Positions 43,779 through 51,905 of a stretch of DNA of 64,000 nucleotides are shown in pieces. The stretch spans positions 310,001 to 374,000 of the forward strand of contig NZ_JAMTCP010000001.1 of assembly GCF_024171885.1 (NCBI RefSeq), in the 5' to 3' direction. The notes under the pieces are model-generated. The model was not told the origin of the DNA and searched no databases. It worked only from the letters and a program-made list of their open reading frames with translations. The stretch is from Streptoalloteichus tenebrarius. GTDB lineage: Bacteria; Actinomycetota; Actinomycetes; Mycobacteriales; Pseudonocardiaceae. How positions within the stretch are numbered: the first letter of the stretch is position 1; each line of letters begins with the position of its first letter. The translations under genes and the position numbers were made by a program.

Positions 43779-44858
43779 ATGGCCAGACTGAGCATCGGCG
43801 AGTTCGCGCAGGCGTCCGGTCTGACGCCGAAGGCGTTGCGCCTGTACGACGAACTCGGGTTGCTGCCACCCGCCCACGTCGACCCGCGTTCGGGATACCG
43901 GTCCTACGACCCGTCCCAACTGGCGCGGGCCAAGCTGGTGCTGTGGCTGCGCGGGCTCGGCATGCCGTTGGCCCGCATCCGGGTCGTCTGCGACCTCCCG
44001 CCGCTCGCGGCGGCCGCCGAGGTCTCGTCATACTGGCGGCAGGTTGAGGCCGACACCGCCGCGCGCAGGGAACTGGCCACCTTCCTCGTCGACCATCTGT
44101 CCAGAAGGGACACTGCCATGGCCGACCTCTCCCCGAAGCTGGAGCTGTTGTCCGCCCTCCGGAACGAACGCGGCTTGGTGCGGGAGAAGAACGAGGACGC
44201 GGCGTACCAGGGCAGGCACCTGTTCGCGGTCGCCGACGGGTTCGGGACGACGGGGCCCGAGCCCGGGGTGAGCGTCGCCGCGATCGACGCCCTCGCCCCA
44301 CTGGACACCGAGGCGCCGGCCGGGAACGTGCTGAAGGCGCTCGGGGACGCCGTGCTCGGCGCGCGGACGGCGGTTCGCGAGATCGTCACCTCCGACCCGG
44401 CCTACGCGAACGCGGGCACGACCCTGACCGCCATGCTGTGGTCGGGAACCCAGGTCGGGTTCGCGCACGTCGGCGACTCCCGGGCCTACCTGTTGCGGGG
44501 TGGGGACCTGACCCGCGTCACCCACGACCACACCGTCGTGCAGTCACTCGTCGACGAGGGGAAGCTGACGCCGGAGGAGGCGGTGTCGCACCCGCAGCGG
44601 GCCCGACTGCTCCGCGCCCTGCACGCCGACGGCAGCGCCGAGTCCGACCTCCACCTGCGCGAGGCGCACGTGGGCGACCGGTACCTGCTCTGCTCCGACG
44701 GCCTGCACGCCGTGATCCCCGAGCAGCAGATCCACCAGGTCCTGGACACGGCGAGCGACCCCCAGGAGGCCGTGGACCGCTTCACCCAGCTCACCTATGA
44801 CGCGGGCGCCCCCGACAACATCGCCTGCGTGGTGGTCGACGCCCTCGCGGCCTCGTAA
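43779..44858 (+). CDS. MerR HTH fused to PP2C protein phosphatase
   Basis: A 359-residue fusion. Residues 1-70 are a MerR winged HTH (LSIGEFAQASGLTPKALRLY, then GYRSYDPSQLARAKLVLWLR). Residues 70-110 form the MerR dimerisation helix. Residues 120-359 are a PPM/PP2C Ser/Thr phosphatase: NERGLVREKNEDA, VADGFG, GTTLTAMLW, AHVGDSRAYLLRGG, LLCSDGL and DNIACVVVD hold the metal-binding Asp residues. The effector domain is thus a phosphatase, linking dephosphorylation to DNA binding. It lies directly upstream of a CRISPR array; whether that is functional is unknown. Confidence 0.88.
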   Translation: MARLSIGEFAQASGLTPKALRLYDELGLLPPAHVDPRSGYRSYDPSQLARAKLVLWLRGLGMPLARIRVVCDLPPLAAAAEVSSYWRQVEADTAARRELATFLVDHLSRRDTAMADLSPKLELLSALRNERGLVREKNEDAAYQGRHLFAVADGFGTTGPEPGVSVAAIDALAPLDTEAPAGNVLKALGDAVLGARTAVREIVTSDPAYANAGTTLTAMLWSGTQVGFAHVGDSRAYLLRGGDLTRVTHDHTVVQSLVDEGKLTPEEAVSHPQRARLLRALHADGSAESDLHLREAHVGDRYLLCSDGLHAVIPEQQIHQVLDTASDPQEAVDRFTQLTYDAGAPDNIACVVVDALAAS

Positions 44859-44873
44859 CCCCCTCCGACGTCT

Positions 44874-44902
44874 GCCCCGGGGTCCACCCTCCACCCCGGG
44901 GC
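44874..44902 (+). terminator. Terminator after MerR-PP2C gene
   Basis: GCCCCGGGGT pairs with ACCCCGGGGC (44874-44883, 44893-44902) around a 9-base loop, 15 bp after the stop. It separates the gene from the CRISPR array. Confidence 0.7.
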
Positions 44903-44938
44903 GGGCCAGGGGCCCACTGCACAGGATCACGGCCACGA

Positions 44939-45210
44939 AACTCATCCCCGCGTGGGCGGGGCCGATGGGTTTTGGTATCTGTCACGGCGCGGATAGTAGG
45001 AGCCATCCCCGCGTGGGCGGGGCCGATGGCGTCGGCGTCTTCGTCGACCTCCCACCACTCGAGCCATCCCCGCGTGGGCGGGGCCGATGGACCAAACGGG
45101 TGGTGAACAGGTCTGCGCCCGGAGCCATCCCCGCGCGGGCGGGGCCGATCCCGTCGGCGGTGGCTCGGCGCCGGGCAGTATCGAGCCATCCCCGCGTGGG
45201 CGGGGCCGAT
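44939..45210 (-). CRISPR. Type I-E-like CRISPR array 1: five 28-nt repeats, four 33-nt spacers
   Basis: Repeats are at 44939-44966, 45000-45027, 45061-45088, 45122-45149 and 45183-45210, giving a 61-nt period. The plus-strand core is CCATCCCCGCGTGGGCGGGG. On the minus strand this is the actinomycete I-E form (GGCCCCGCCCACGCGGGGAT). The repeat at 44939 has a degenerate 5' part and is the trailer end, so transcription is on the minus strand with the leader beyond 45210. The fourth repeat has one T-to-C change. No cas gene is in the window. Confidence 0.97.
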
Positions 45211-45514
45211 ACTTGCTGACCTGGCGTTTCATCTGGCTGGGGCGCCGGTTCTGACCATTTGCTATCGCGATCTGTGGGGCGGGTGGGGAGTGTTCGTCGC
45301 TCCATGATCGCGCAAACGCTGATGCGCTCGACAGTGACCCCCATCGTCCCTGTCGTGTTACCCGCTGACGCGGTGCTCCCACTCGACGTGGTCCGCTGGG
45401 CGCGTCCATGAGTTCAGGAAGACCGGTGAGCGGCCCCGTTGCGTGCGATGGCAGGAAGCAGACGTCTTCTGAGGCGTAGATAGCTCGGACGCCACCATCG
45501 AGAAAGCTGTGGCC
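45211..45514 (-). promoter_or_regulatory. Leader region of CRISPR array 1
   Basis: Directly next to the first repeat, the minus strand reads AGGTCAGCAAGT. Array 2 has AGGTCAGGAAGT in the same place, so this 12-base element is a conserved leader-repeat junction and probably an adaptation site. The next about 250 bp are comparatively A/T-rich and should contain the crRNA promoter. No gene was recognised here. Confidence 0.7.
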
Positions 45515-45958
45515 ATGAACTACACGTTGGAGATCTACCTGCAATCCGAGGTCGAGGACGCGCTCCCGATGGTCGCGCGTACTCGTGAGGAGGTGGACTC
45601 GGCAGTCGACCGGCTCATCGCCGCCGCAGCCGGGTTCAACCACAACCCCGCCATGCACGTGGCTGAGGGGCCGAAGTGGAACGACATGCCCGACCACGGA
45701 CTACGGCTCGACATCGACCCCCGGGCGCGGATGGCGGCCCTGCGGTACTACGGCCCGGACGACGAGGGCGCCCAGGTGTCACTCTCCGAGCCAGCTCCAG
45801 CCCACGCACCCCAGCTTTACCGCGACATCGACTCCGCCACCCCGTTCCCCGCGAACGCGGCCATCACTCTGGACCAGTTCCGCGCCGCAGTGCACGAGTT
45901 CCGCGAGTCTGGTGGCTTGCGGCCGACGTGTGTGCGGTGGCAGCCAGCCGACGAGTGA
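45515..45958 (+). CDS. Imm1-family immunity protein
   Basis: A 147-residue protein beginning MNYTLEIYLQSEVEDALPMV, followed by TREEVDSAVDRLIAAAAG and later MAALRYYGPDDEG. This plan matches the Imm1 family, whose members neutralise polymorphic toxins, often deaminases or nucleases. ATG 45515 was chosen; an in-frame GTG lies at 45509. No toxin gene is adjacent, so it is an orphan immunity gene located between two CRISPR arrays. Confidence 0.8.
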   Translation: MNYTLEIYLQSEVEDALPMVARTREEVDSAVDRLIAAAAGFNHNPAMHVAEGPKWNDMPDHGLRLDIDPRARMAALRYYGPDDEGAQVSLSEPAPAHAPQLYRDIDSATPFPANAAITLDQFRAAVHEFRESGGLRPTCVRWQPADE

Positions 45959-45981
45959 TGATCGCGAGGTAGCGACTGTCC

Positions 45982-46070
45982 GGCTCATCCCCGCGCGTGC
46001 GGGGCCGATTGGGCCACCATCGGGTGGGACGAACACATGGTCGAACCATCCCCGCGTGTGCGGGGCCGAC
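45982..46070 (-). CRISPR. Type I-E-like mini CRISPR array 2: two repeats, one 33-nt spacer
   Basis: Repeats are at 45982-46009 and 46043-46070. The stem sequence is CCCCGCGTGTGCGGGG (G-T-G-T against G-T-G-G in array 1), so the repeat types differ. The repeat at 45982 is degenerate at its 5' plus-strand side, as in array 1. The leader lies beyond 46070 and shares the AGGTCAGGAAGT junction. Confidence 0.92.
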
Positions 46071-46129
46071 ACTTCCTGACCTCCCGTGCGTGCGGTAGGG
46101 CCGTGCGGGGACCACCAGGGGCACTGGTG

Positions 46130-46345
46130 TCATCGTCGCCTGCGGGTAGTCCTTCGCCTGGCGCCACCGCGTCCGCGGAGCTGGACTCCGGCCTCGATGA
46201 GGACCTTGTGCACGAACCCGTAGGAGCGGCCGGTGGACCTCGCCAGGGAACGGATGCTCGCTCCTTTCTCGTACTTCTTCTTCAGGTCGGCGGCCACCTG
46301 CTGGCGGAGCCGACCGGTGATCCGGGCGGCCGGTTTGATCTTCAA
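46130..46345 (-). CDS. Small helix-turn-helix DNA-binding protein
   Basis: A 71-residue basic protein: QQVAADLKKKYEKGASIRSL, then ARSTGRSYGFVHKVLIEAGV, a typical HTH, ending in an Arg-rich tail. Similar proteins are common next to small membrane proteins in actinomycete integrative elements. The TTG start at 46345 has GAGGAG 6 bases upstream and overlaps the stop of the preceding gene (TTGA). Confidence 0.75.
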   Translation of the reverse strand: MKIKPAARITGRLRQQVAADLKKKYEKGASIRSLARSTGRSYGFVHKVLIEAGVQLRGRGGARRRTTRRRR

Positions 46346-46563
46346 CGCGTGCTCCTCGTGGCCTGCGTCGTCGGGGTCGTGGGTGGCTCGTCCCTGCGTT
46401 GTTGTTCCCTGCGCTGTCGGCGTTCGTGGTTCCAGCGGCGGAGGTCCCGGCGGACTCGGCGGAAGAGTTGGGCGACGCGGCGGAACACGGGTGGCAGCAG
46501 CACGCAGGACATGATGATGACGTCGACGGTGATCGCGGCCAGGTTGATCACGAACGTGGTCAC
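46342..46563 (-). CDS. Small membrane protein coupled to the HTH gene
   Basis: A 73-residue protein with one hydrophobic segment (FVINLAAITVDVIIMSCVLL) and a strongly basic tail (RRVRRDLRRWNHERRQRREQ). GTG 46563 has GGAGGCGAGG upstream, better than the ATG at 46581. Its stop overlaps the start of the HTH gene. Function is unknown; this pairing is often seen in mobile or transferred regions. Confidence 0.65.
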   Translation of the reverse strand: MTTFVINLAAITVDVIIMSCVLLPPVFRRVAQLFRRVRRDLRRWNHERRQRREQQRRDEPPTTPTTQATRSTR

Positions 46564-46598
46564 CGACCTCGCCTCCACCATCGGCGTCGAGCCTGGCC

Positions 46599-47111
46599 GT
46601 GTTTGCGCTGGCTGACGTTTTCCTCGACCACGGTGTGTTGTCGGAGCAGTGGTGGGCGGGGTTGAACGCTTCGCTGGACGCGCTGTCCGAGCGTGAGACG
46701 ACCCGGGTGGCCACGGTCCATACGGTGCCGTTGACGCAGGAGCGCTTCACGCGGGAGATCGTGGAGGTGTTCGGCGAGGTCGTCGACACGGTGGTGCCGG
46801 AGTGGGCGACGGCGCACGGGGATCTGAACTGGAACAACCTCACCGCGCCGGAGTTCTGGTTGCTGGATTGGGAGGACTGGGGGTTGGCGCCTCGCGGGCT
46901 GGACGCGGCGATGTTGTGGGCGTCGTCCTGGTCGGTTCCGGAGCTGGCTGAGCGGGTGGCGCGTGAGCGGGCTGCGGAATTGGAGTCGCGGTCGGGGCTG
47001 CTGGCGCGGCTGTGGGCGTGCGCGCAGGAGCTGTCCTGTGAGGACGCGCCCCATGGGCCTGTGGTGAGGAGGTTGGCTGCCGAGCTGATCGCCTGCTTGC
47101 GGGCCAGTTGA
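46599..47111 (+). pseudogene. Aminoglycoside phosphotransferase-family gene, C-terminal part only
   Basis: Only the C-terminal lobe remains. ATAHGDLNWNNLTAPEF is the Brenner catalytic motif, and LLDWEDWGLAPRGLDAAML is the metal-binding motif. The N-terminal lobe with the ATP-binding Lys is missing, because the upstream sequence is occupied by the divergent small membrane gene. The remaining frame is intact for 170 residues, but a functional kinase is unlikely. Confidence 0.7.
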
Positions 47112-47927
47112 TGACAGCGAACGTCGCGTGCTGGCCGCACCGGGAGCGGGACGGAACCGGTAGGTAGGCGCAAGAATCGCGCGACGACCTCCCCTCGCGC
47201 GTCTCGCCTGCAATGCGGTTGGCGTGGTGCTTCAGCGCTTCCCGCGGGTGCGTGCACTCCCTCGGCCAGCGCCGTACGAGGTCTCGGGCGGGAGATGTCG
47301 ATCCACGGCCAGGCCGGCACGGCGTGAAACCGGGGCGGGCCTGTGACTGCTCACTTCTCGTTGATTCGGTGTGCCGCCAGATGTCCTCGGCGGCCGGCCC
47401 ATCGCGGAAGACACGTCGCAGGACCTGGCGCACCACCGTCCCTCCGTGCTCGGTCCCACCTGCGCTGCGCACGTACGGCGTGAGCCGCTTGCCGTTCCCG
47501 GACGTCGAACATCACGATCCCACGCAGTACCTCGTCGTGGACACCGGTGGCGAGGAAGAACTCCAACGACCCTGTTATCCGACTGGTCGGGAAGATGAGG
47601 ACCTCGGGCGACCGGGCACGAATCCGCTGTCATCCTGATGACCAGGTGCCGGGTGTGCCGCAGATGACAGCGATCGAACAACCTGTGGCACACCCGGCAC
47701 GTCAGCACATCAACGAGCGCCGGTCCAACACCTCTCGTAGGCCCCTACCCTCGAAAACTTCCTGCGAACCTGTCTTATGGTTTGGCTCCGGAACCCCTTT
47801 TCCTGCCCTCACAGGCGTGGAGGAAAGGGGTCGCCTGCCCTGGTGAAGGGGGTCCGGCAGCAGGCCTCATGACCCTGTCGCTGTTGGGGTTTCCTGCGGG
47901 TGCTCGGCGGCCGCCGCCCGCCCGAAC
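47112..47927. other. 816 bp without a supported gene
   Basis: Several frames are open on both strands but carry no recognisable domain. A minus-strand peptide EFFLATGVHDEVLRGIVMFD (about 47500-47560) looks protein-like and could be a relic. Otherwise I see nothing. Confidence 0.5.
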
Positions 47928-49499
47928 CTACGTGTTGCGTGTCGCGACCAGGAGCCGGAGATGGTCGGCCAGGGCGGTGTCCGCCGAGTCGGGCGCGGTG
48001 AATCCGATGTGGCCGTCGGGGCGGACCAGCACGGTGGCGGGCGCGGTGACGCCGTACGCGTGGTGGGCGTGCCCCTCGGCGTCGACCACCGCGTCGCCCA
48101 TGGGCAGCTCCCGCGCTCCCGGCGGCATCACGCTCACCACCCGAAGCCCCTCGACGTCGACGGGCGGGGGAGTGGGGGCCTGGCCGAAACGCAGCAACGT
48201 CAGGTGTGGCCCCCGGAAGAGGTCGAACAGGCTGGTGGTGGTGTCGCGGCCACGGAGGCCGGGGGCGTCCGGGGCGCGGTCGCCGGCCCTGACCCCCGTG
48301 CCGCCCAGGTCGCGGGACAGCGGGCTGTCCGGGTAGCCGATGCTGAGCTGCGTGGTGTCCGCGAACCTGTCCTGCGCCAGGAACGCGTCCCGGACCAGAC
48401 CGAGGCGGCTCTCGGTGTCCTCCCGGGTCGCGGTGTCGAAACGCTGGGTGGTCGTGGCCAACAGGCCCCGCGCGACCGGACGCCGTTCGGTCTCGTAGGT
48501 GTCCAGGAGGGACTCCGGTGCGCCGCGCAGGACGTGGGCGAGCTTCCACCCGAGGTTGTACGCGTCCTGGATTCCGGTGTTCATGCCCTGGCCGCCGGTG
48601 GGCGGGTGCACGTGGGCGGCGTCGCCGGCGATGAGGACGCGTCCCCGCCGGTAGCGGTCGGCCATGCGGATGTTCGGCCGCCACGTCGACGTCGCCCAGG
48701 TGGCGCCGAAGGTGACGCCGGGCAGACGACACTCGTCGTCGAAGATCCGGCGGAGGGTGGCGGCGGTCGGCGCGGGCGGCGTCCCGGTGTGGTCGGGGCT
48801 GACCCGGACGAAGAACACCCAGCCGTCGAGGTCCCGTTGCCAGGTGAACATCGTGCCCGTCGACCAGATGTGCAGGTGGTCGGGGTCGAGGCCCCGGAGC
48901 GCGACACAGCCGGTGAGGTACTGCTCGGCGGTCCTGGTCTGGCCGGGGAAGGAGATGCCGGTGAGGGTGCGGACCCGGCTGGAGCCGCCGTCGCACCCGA
49001 CGACGTACCGGGCGGTGATCCGCCTCGTGCCGCCGCTGGTGCGCACCGTGGCGTCCACGTGGTCACCGAGGTCGTGGAGGTCGACGAGCTCGTGGTCGAA
49101 CTCGACCTCGACGCCCCACGAGGCCAGGCGGTTGGTCAGGATCTCCTCGGTGGACTGTTGGGGGAGTTCCACGAAGGAGCACCGGTGCGGCGCCTCCGGC
49201 GTGGGGTGGCTGGCGCTCGCCGACGCGGGGTCCAGCACGCGCACCACGGTGTCGCCGTCGTAGAGGTACGCCTTCGGGTCCCGCCGGCCGCGGGCGTAGA
49301 CCTGGTCGACGACGCCCAGGTCGTCGAGGATCTCCAGGCTCCGCGCGGACAGCGCGCGTCCCCGCGCGCCCGTGGGTGTGCGGACGGGCCTGCGCTCGAT
49401 GACCCGTGTCGTGACGCCGCGTCGGGCCAGCTCGCAGCCCAGCAGCAACCCGACCGGGCCGCCGCCGACCACGAGCACGTCGGTGTGGTGGGTGGACAC
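47928..49499 (-). CDS. FAD-dependent aromatic monooxygenase (PheA/TfdB-like)
   Basis: A 523-residue class A flavin hydroxylase. The FAD motif is VLVVGGGPVGLLLGCELARR, CDGGSSRVRTL carries the DG motif, and GDAAHVHPPTGGQGMNTGIQ is the second FAD motif. The C-terminal thioredoxin-like domain includes SLFDLFRGPHLTLL and DAEGHAHHAYGV. It is probably an NAD(P)H-dependent hydroxylase of a polyketide or aromatic substrate. Remnants of a related gene lie at the left edge of the window. The SnoaL-like gene upstream is on the same strand, 298 bp away. Confidence 0.9.
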   Translation of the reverse strand: MSTHHTDVLVVGGGPVGLLLGCELARRGVTTRVIERRPVRTPTGARGRALSARSLEILDDLGVVDQVYARGRRDPKAYLYDGDTVVRVLDPASASASHPTPEAPHRCSFVELPQQSTEEILTNRLASWGVEVEFDHELVDLHDLGDHVDATVRTSGGTRRITARYVVGCDGGSSRVRTLTGISFPGQTRTAEQYLTGCVALRGLDPDHLHIWSTGTMFTWQRDLDGWVFFVRVSPDHTGTPPAPTAATLRRIFDDECRLPGVTFGATWATSTWRPNIRMADRYRRGRVLIAGDAAHVHPPTGGQGMNTGIQDAYNLGWKLAHVLRGAPESLLDTYETERRPVARGLLATTTQRFDTATREDTESRLGLVRDAFLAQDRFADTTQLSIGYPDSPLSRDLGGTGVRAGDRAPDAPGLRGRDTTTSLFDLFRGPHLTLLRFGQAPTPPPVDVEGLRVVSVMPPGARELPMGDAVVDAEGHAHHAYGVTAPATVLVRPDGHIGFTAPDSADTALADHLRLLVATRNT

Positions 49500-49797
49500 G
49501 GCGGTACCTCGCTTCCGTGAGGGGGCGGAGAAGGAATCTCAGAGGTGGTGGTGCGACGAGGAGCTGGAGCTGCGCGCGGTCCGGAGCCCCAGATCCTCGA
49601 ACCGCGTGGTGGTCGAGCGGTCACGGGGTCTGACCGGGTCTCACCCGGTCTCACCCTGGGTCACCGGGTCGTGCCGGCGTGGGATGACGACCGCGCCACG
49701 GCCATCTCGCGCGTCTGTCTCGCGGACGGGACCAGGTCGAGGCGCGTGCGGGTGGGCACGGTGTTCACAGCGTTCACGGCGGGCGTGTCGCCCTCGG

Positions 49798-50262
49798 TCA
49801 CGGGGTGTCCTGGCCGCCGAGCATGGCGGCGAGCTGGGGGAGCGCGCCGGCGGCCTCGGCGCCACCCAGGAAGTTCGGGAAGTCCCGCCAGTGTGTGATC
49901 CGGCCGTCGCGCACCCGCAGCACCCCGATCGACGAGGTGAATCGGAACGGTGTGCCGGCGGGCACGGAGACCCCGGACAGCTCGAACTCGAAGGCGACGA
50001 CGTCCGGGTCCGTGGTCTCGTAGACGGTCGCGACCGCGTCCCTGATGTCCAGCGCGGCGCGCATCCCCTCCGCGGATCGGGCGGCCAGGTGGTTCTGGAT
50101 CGCCTCCCGCCCCTCGAACCGCCGGGGCGAGCCCGGCAGCGCGAACGGCGTCTCGTACACCGCGTCCTCCGCGAACTCGATGGCGGCGGTGTCGCCCACC
50201 ATCCCCCGCCGCATGCGCTCCACGATCTCCCGGGGGCCGGGCACGGTGTTCCGCTCGGTCAT
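49798..50262 (-). CDS. SnoaL/NTF2-like protein
   Basis: A 154-residue cone-shaped NTF2-fold protein. REIVERMRRGMVGDTAAIEF, then AVYETPFALPGSPRRFEGRE and GVLRVRDGRITHWRDFPNFL follow the SnoaL-like pattern. Such proteins are cyclases, isomerases or small oxygenase partners; with the flavin monooxygenase next to it, a joint pathway is possible. ATG 50262 was selected. It is divergent from a TetR gene with a well-defined promoter/operator. Confidence 0.82.
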   Translation of the reverse strand: MTERNTVPGPREIVERMRRGMVGDTAAIEFAEDAVYETPFALPGSPRRFEGREAIQNHLAARSAEGMRAALDIRDAVATVYETTDPDVVAFEFELSGVSVPAGTPFRFTSSIGVLRVRDGRITHWRDFPNFLGGAEAAGALPQLAAMLGGQDTP

Positions 50263-50324
50263 CACGACTCCTCGCATGGTGGTGGCTTCACCGGACTAAC
50301 CGGATTGATCTCTCCGGTTACTGG

Positions 50325-50354
50325 AATATACGGAGAGATCTCTCCGGTTGGCAA
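50325..50354 (-). promoter_or_regulatory. SnoaL promoter with palindromic operator in the spacer
   Basis: On the minus strand TTGCCA (50354-50349), an 18-bp spacer and TATATT (50330-50325) form a good promoter. The spacer holds the perfect 16-bp palindrome CGGAGAGATCTCTCCG (50331-50346). A second, imperfect site containing ATCTCTCCGGTT lies at 50308-50319. TetR binding would block the promoter. Confidence 0.8.
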
Positions 50355-50377
50355 GGGGGGCCAGGTACGATCGGTCC

Positions 50378-50977
50378 GTGGTCGATGAGTCAGTGGCGGT
50401 CGCCGGCGGCAGGCGGCTGCGGGCGGACGCCCGGCGCAACCGGGAACTCGTCCTCGCCACCGCCCAGGACGCCTTCGCCGAGGAGGGGTTGGCGATCTCC
50501 TTCGACGAGATCGCCCGACGGGCCGGCGTGGGTGTCGGCACCGTCTATCGGCACTTCCCCACCAGGGAGGCCCTGTTCGAGGCGGTCCTCCTCGATCGCA
50601 TCCGCCAGTTCGCCGACGACGCGGCGGCGCTCGCCACCGCCGACGACCCCGGCCGGGCGTTCCTCGACCTCATCACCGGCGTGATCGACCAACTGTCGCT
50701 GAACCAGGCGCTCTGCGACGCGCTGGAAGCCAGCACCGGCACGGGGTTCAAGGCCACCTCGGCCGTCGAACACGACTTCCTGGACGCCGTCGCCACCCTG
50801 CTGCGCCGGGCTCAGGAGGCCGGCGCGATCCGATCCGACCTGGAGATCACGGACGTGCAGGACCTGCTCGTCGCCTGCGGCACGGCTGAGCGCCGCGCCC
50901 GGCGACGCGGGGACACCAGTCGTCTGGTCGCCGTGGTCTGCCAGGGCCTGACCGCGTCGCCCGCCGAGCGGGGCTGA
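50378..50977 (+). CDS. TetR-family regulator
   Basis: A 199-residue regulator with HTH ISFDEIARRAGVGVGTVYRH followed by FPTREALFEAVLLDR. The C-terminal domain belongs to the short TetR group (DVQDLLVACGTAERRARRRG). GTG 50378 is 6 bases after TACGAT (50366-50371), implying a leaderless start. It diverges from the SnoaL gene; the palindrome in between should be its operator. Confidence 0.87.
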   Translation: MVDESVAVAGGRRLRADARRNRELVLATAQDAFAEEGLAISFDEIARRAGVGVGTVYRHFPTREALFEAVLLDRIRQFADDAAALATADDPGRAFLDLITGVIDQLSLNQALCDALEASTGTGFKATSAVEHDFLDAVATLLRRAQEAGAIRSDLEITDVQDLLVACGTAERRARRRGDTSRLVAVVCQGLTASPAERG

Positions 50978-51077
50978 GCCTCCTGCGGTCGTCGCACGGG
51001 AGGCCTTCCTCCACGCCGTCGTCCACTGTGGACGAACGCTTTTCTCTGCGGCCTCGGCGTCTTCGACGTCCGAGCGG

Positions 51078-51270
51078 TCACCAGGGGCGGTGGCCGTCCC
51101 CAGGGACTCCGCCGGGACGGCCGTGGCGGGCGGTGAGCCCCCGCAGGTGGTCGCGGCTGGTGATCAGCACGGTGCGCCCGTGCCCGCCGGGCAACAGGGG
51201 GACCACCTGGTCGGTGGTGGCGGCGTTGTCCAGCACGATCAGCATCCGCCTGCCCACCATGTGACTGCTA
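51078..51270 (-). pseudogene. NB-ARC (AfsR-like) ATPase fragment
   Basis: The minus strand reads MLIVLDNAATTDQVVPLLPG and RTVLITSRDHLRGL. This is the Walker B region and following strand of AfsR/SARP-type NB-ARC ATPases. The 5' side is cut at 51270 by the IS5-type element and the 3' side decays. No continuation was recognised on the other side of the element. Confidence 0.65.
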
Positions 51271-51865
51271 GGCCTGTCCTCAAAGCTGGTGTGGCTGATC
51301 TGATGTGATCTTGCGCAGCGGCACGCGGGCACGAGGTGCCGGACGAGCAGCGGCGGGCGATCGAACCACTGCTGCCCCTTCCGGCGCGAAAGGGACGTCC
51401 CCGGGTAGACGACCGGGTGATCAATGGGATAGCGGTTCCAGGCCAAGACCGGTGTGGCGTGACGTGACCTGCCGGAACGACAGGGGTTGCGGAAGAGGTG
51501 TCGACAACCGGTTCTGGCGGTGGTCACGCACCGGCGCCCTGACCACCCGTGGTGACAGAGGTGCGGGTGATCGTGGACAACGACTACTCCCGCCGAGCCA
51601 TCCGCTCCCACCTGCGTTACGGCGCATCCCAGCGACGATTCCCGAACGCCGTGACCAGCAGGCCCACCGGCTGCGTCGCGGCCGGGCCGGCGGGGTTTAC
51701 CGGCCTTCGACCGCACTGCCTACCACCGCCGCACCGTCGTTGAGCGCTGCGTCAACCCGTCGCACACGGTTCCGTGCCCTCGCGACCCGGTTCGACAAGA
51801 CCGCCATGTCCTACCAGGGCATGATCGATCTGACCACCCTGCTCATCTGGCTTTGAGGACAGGCC
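51271..51865 (+). mobile_element. IS5-type element with intact 15-bp inverted ends, decayed transposase
   Basis: GGCCTGTCCTCAAAG (51271-51285) and CTTTGAGGACAGGCC (51851-51865) are perfect inverted repeats. Between them, plus-strand frames give DEQRRAIEPLLPLPARKGRP, RDLPERQGLRKRCR, FWRWSRTGALTT and FDKTAMSYQGMIDLT, broken by frameshifts and stops. At 595 bp it is shorter than intact IS5-type elements of about 850 bp. It is the best-preserved of three copies in the window and could be mobilised in trans. Confidence 0.85.
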
Positions 51866-51905
51866 CTGGCGGAGACCCACCGCCTCGCGATCTCGGTGAC
51901 GGCAA

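Noticed and set aside
45183-46070. One continuous CRISPR array from 44939 to 46070
   Set aside because: About 770 bp with a gene separates the two sets, and the repeat sequences differ, so they are two arrays.
47232-47708. Minus frame with several Cys residues resembling a zinc ribbon
   Set aside because: Cys spacing does not form C-x2-C pairs consistently, and no known transposase or ribbon family fits.
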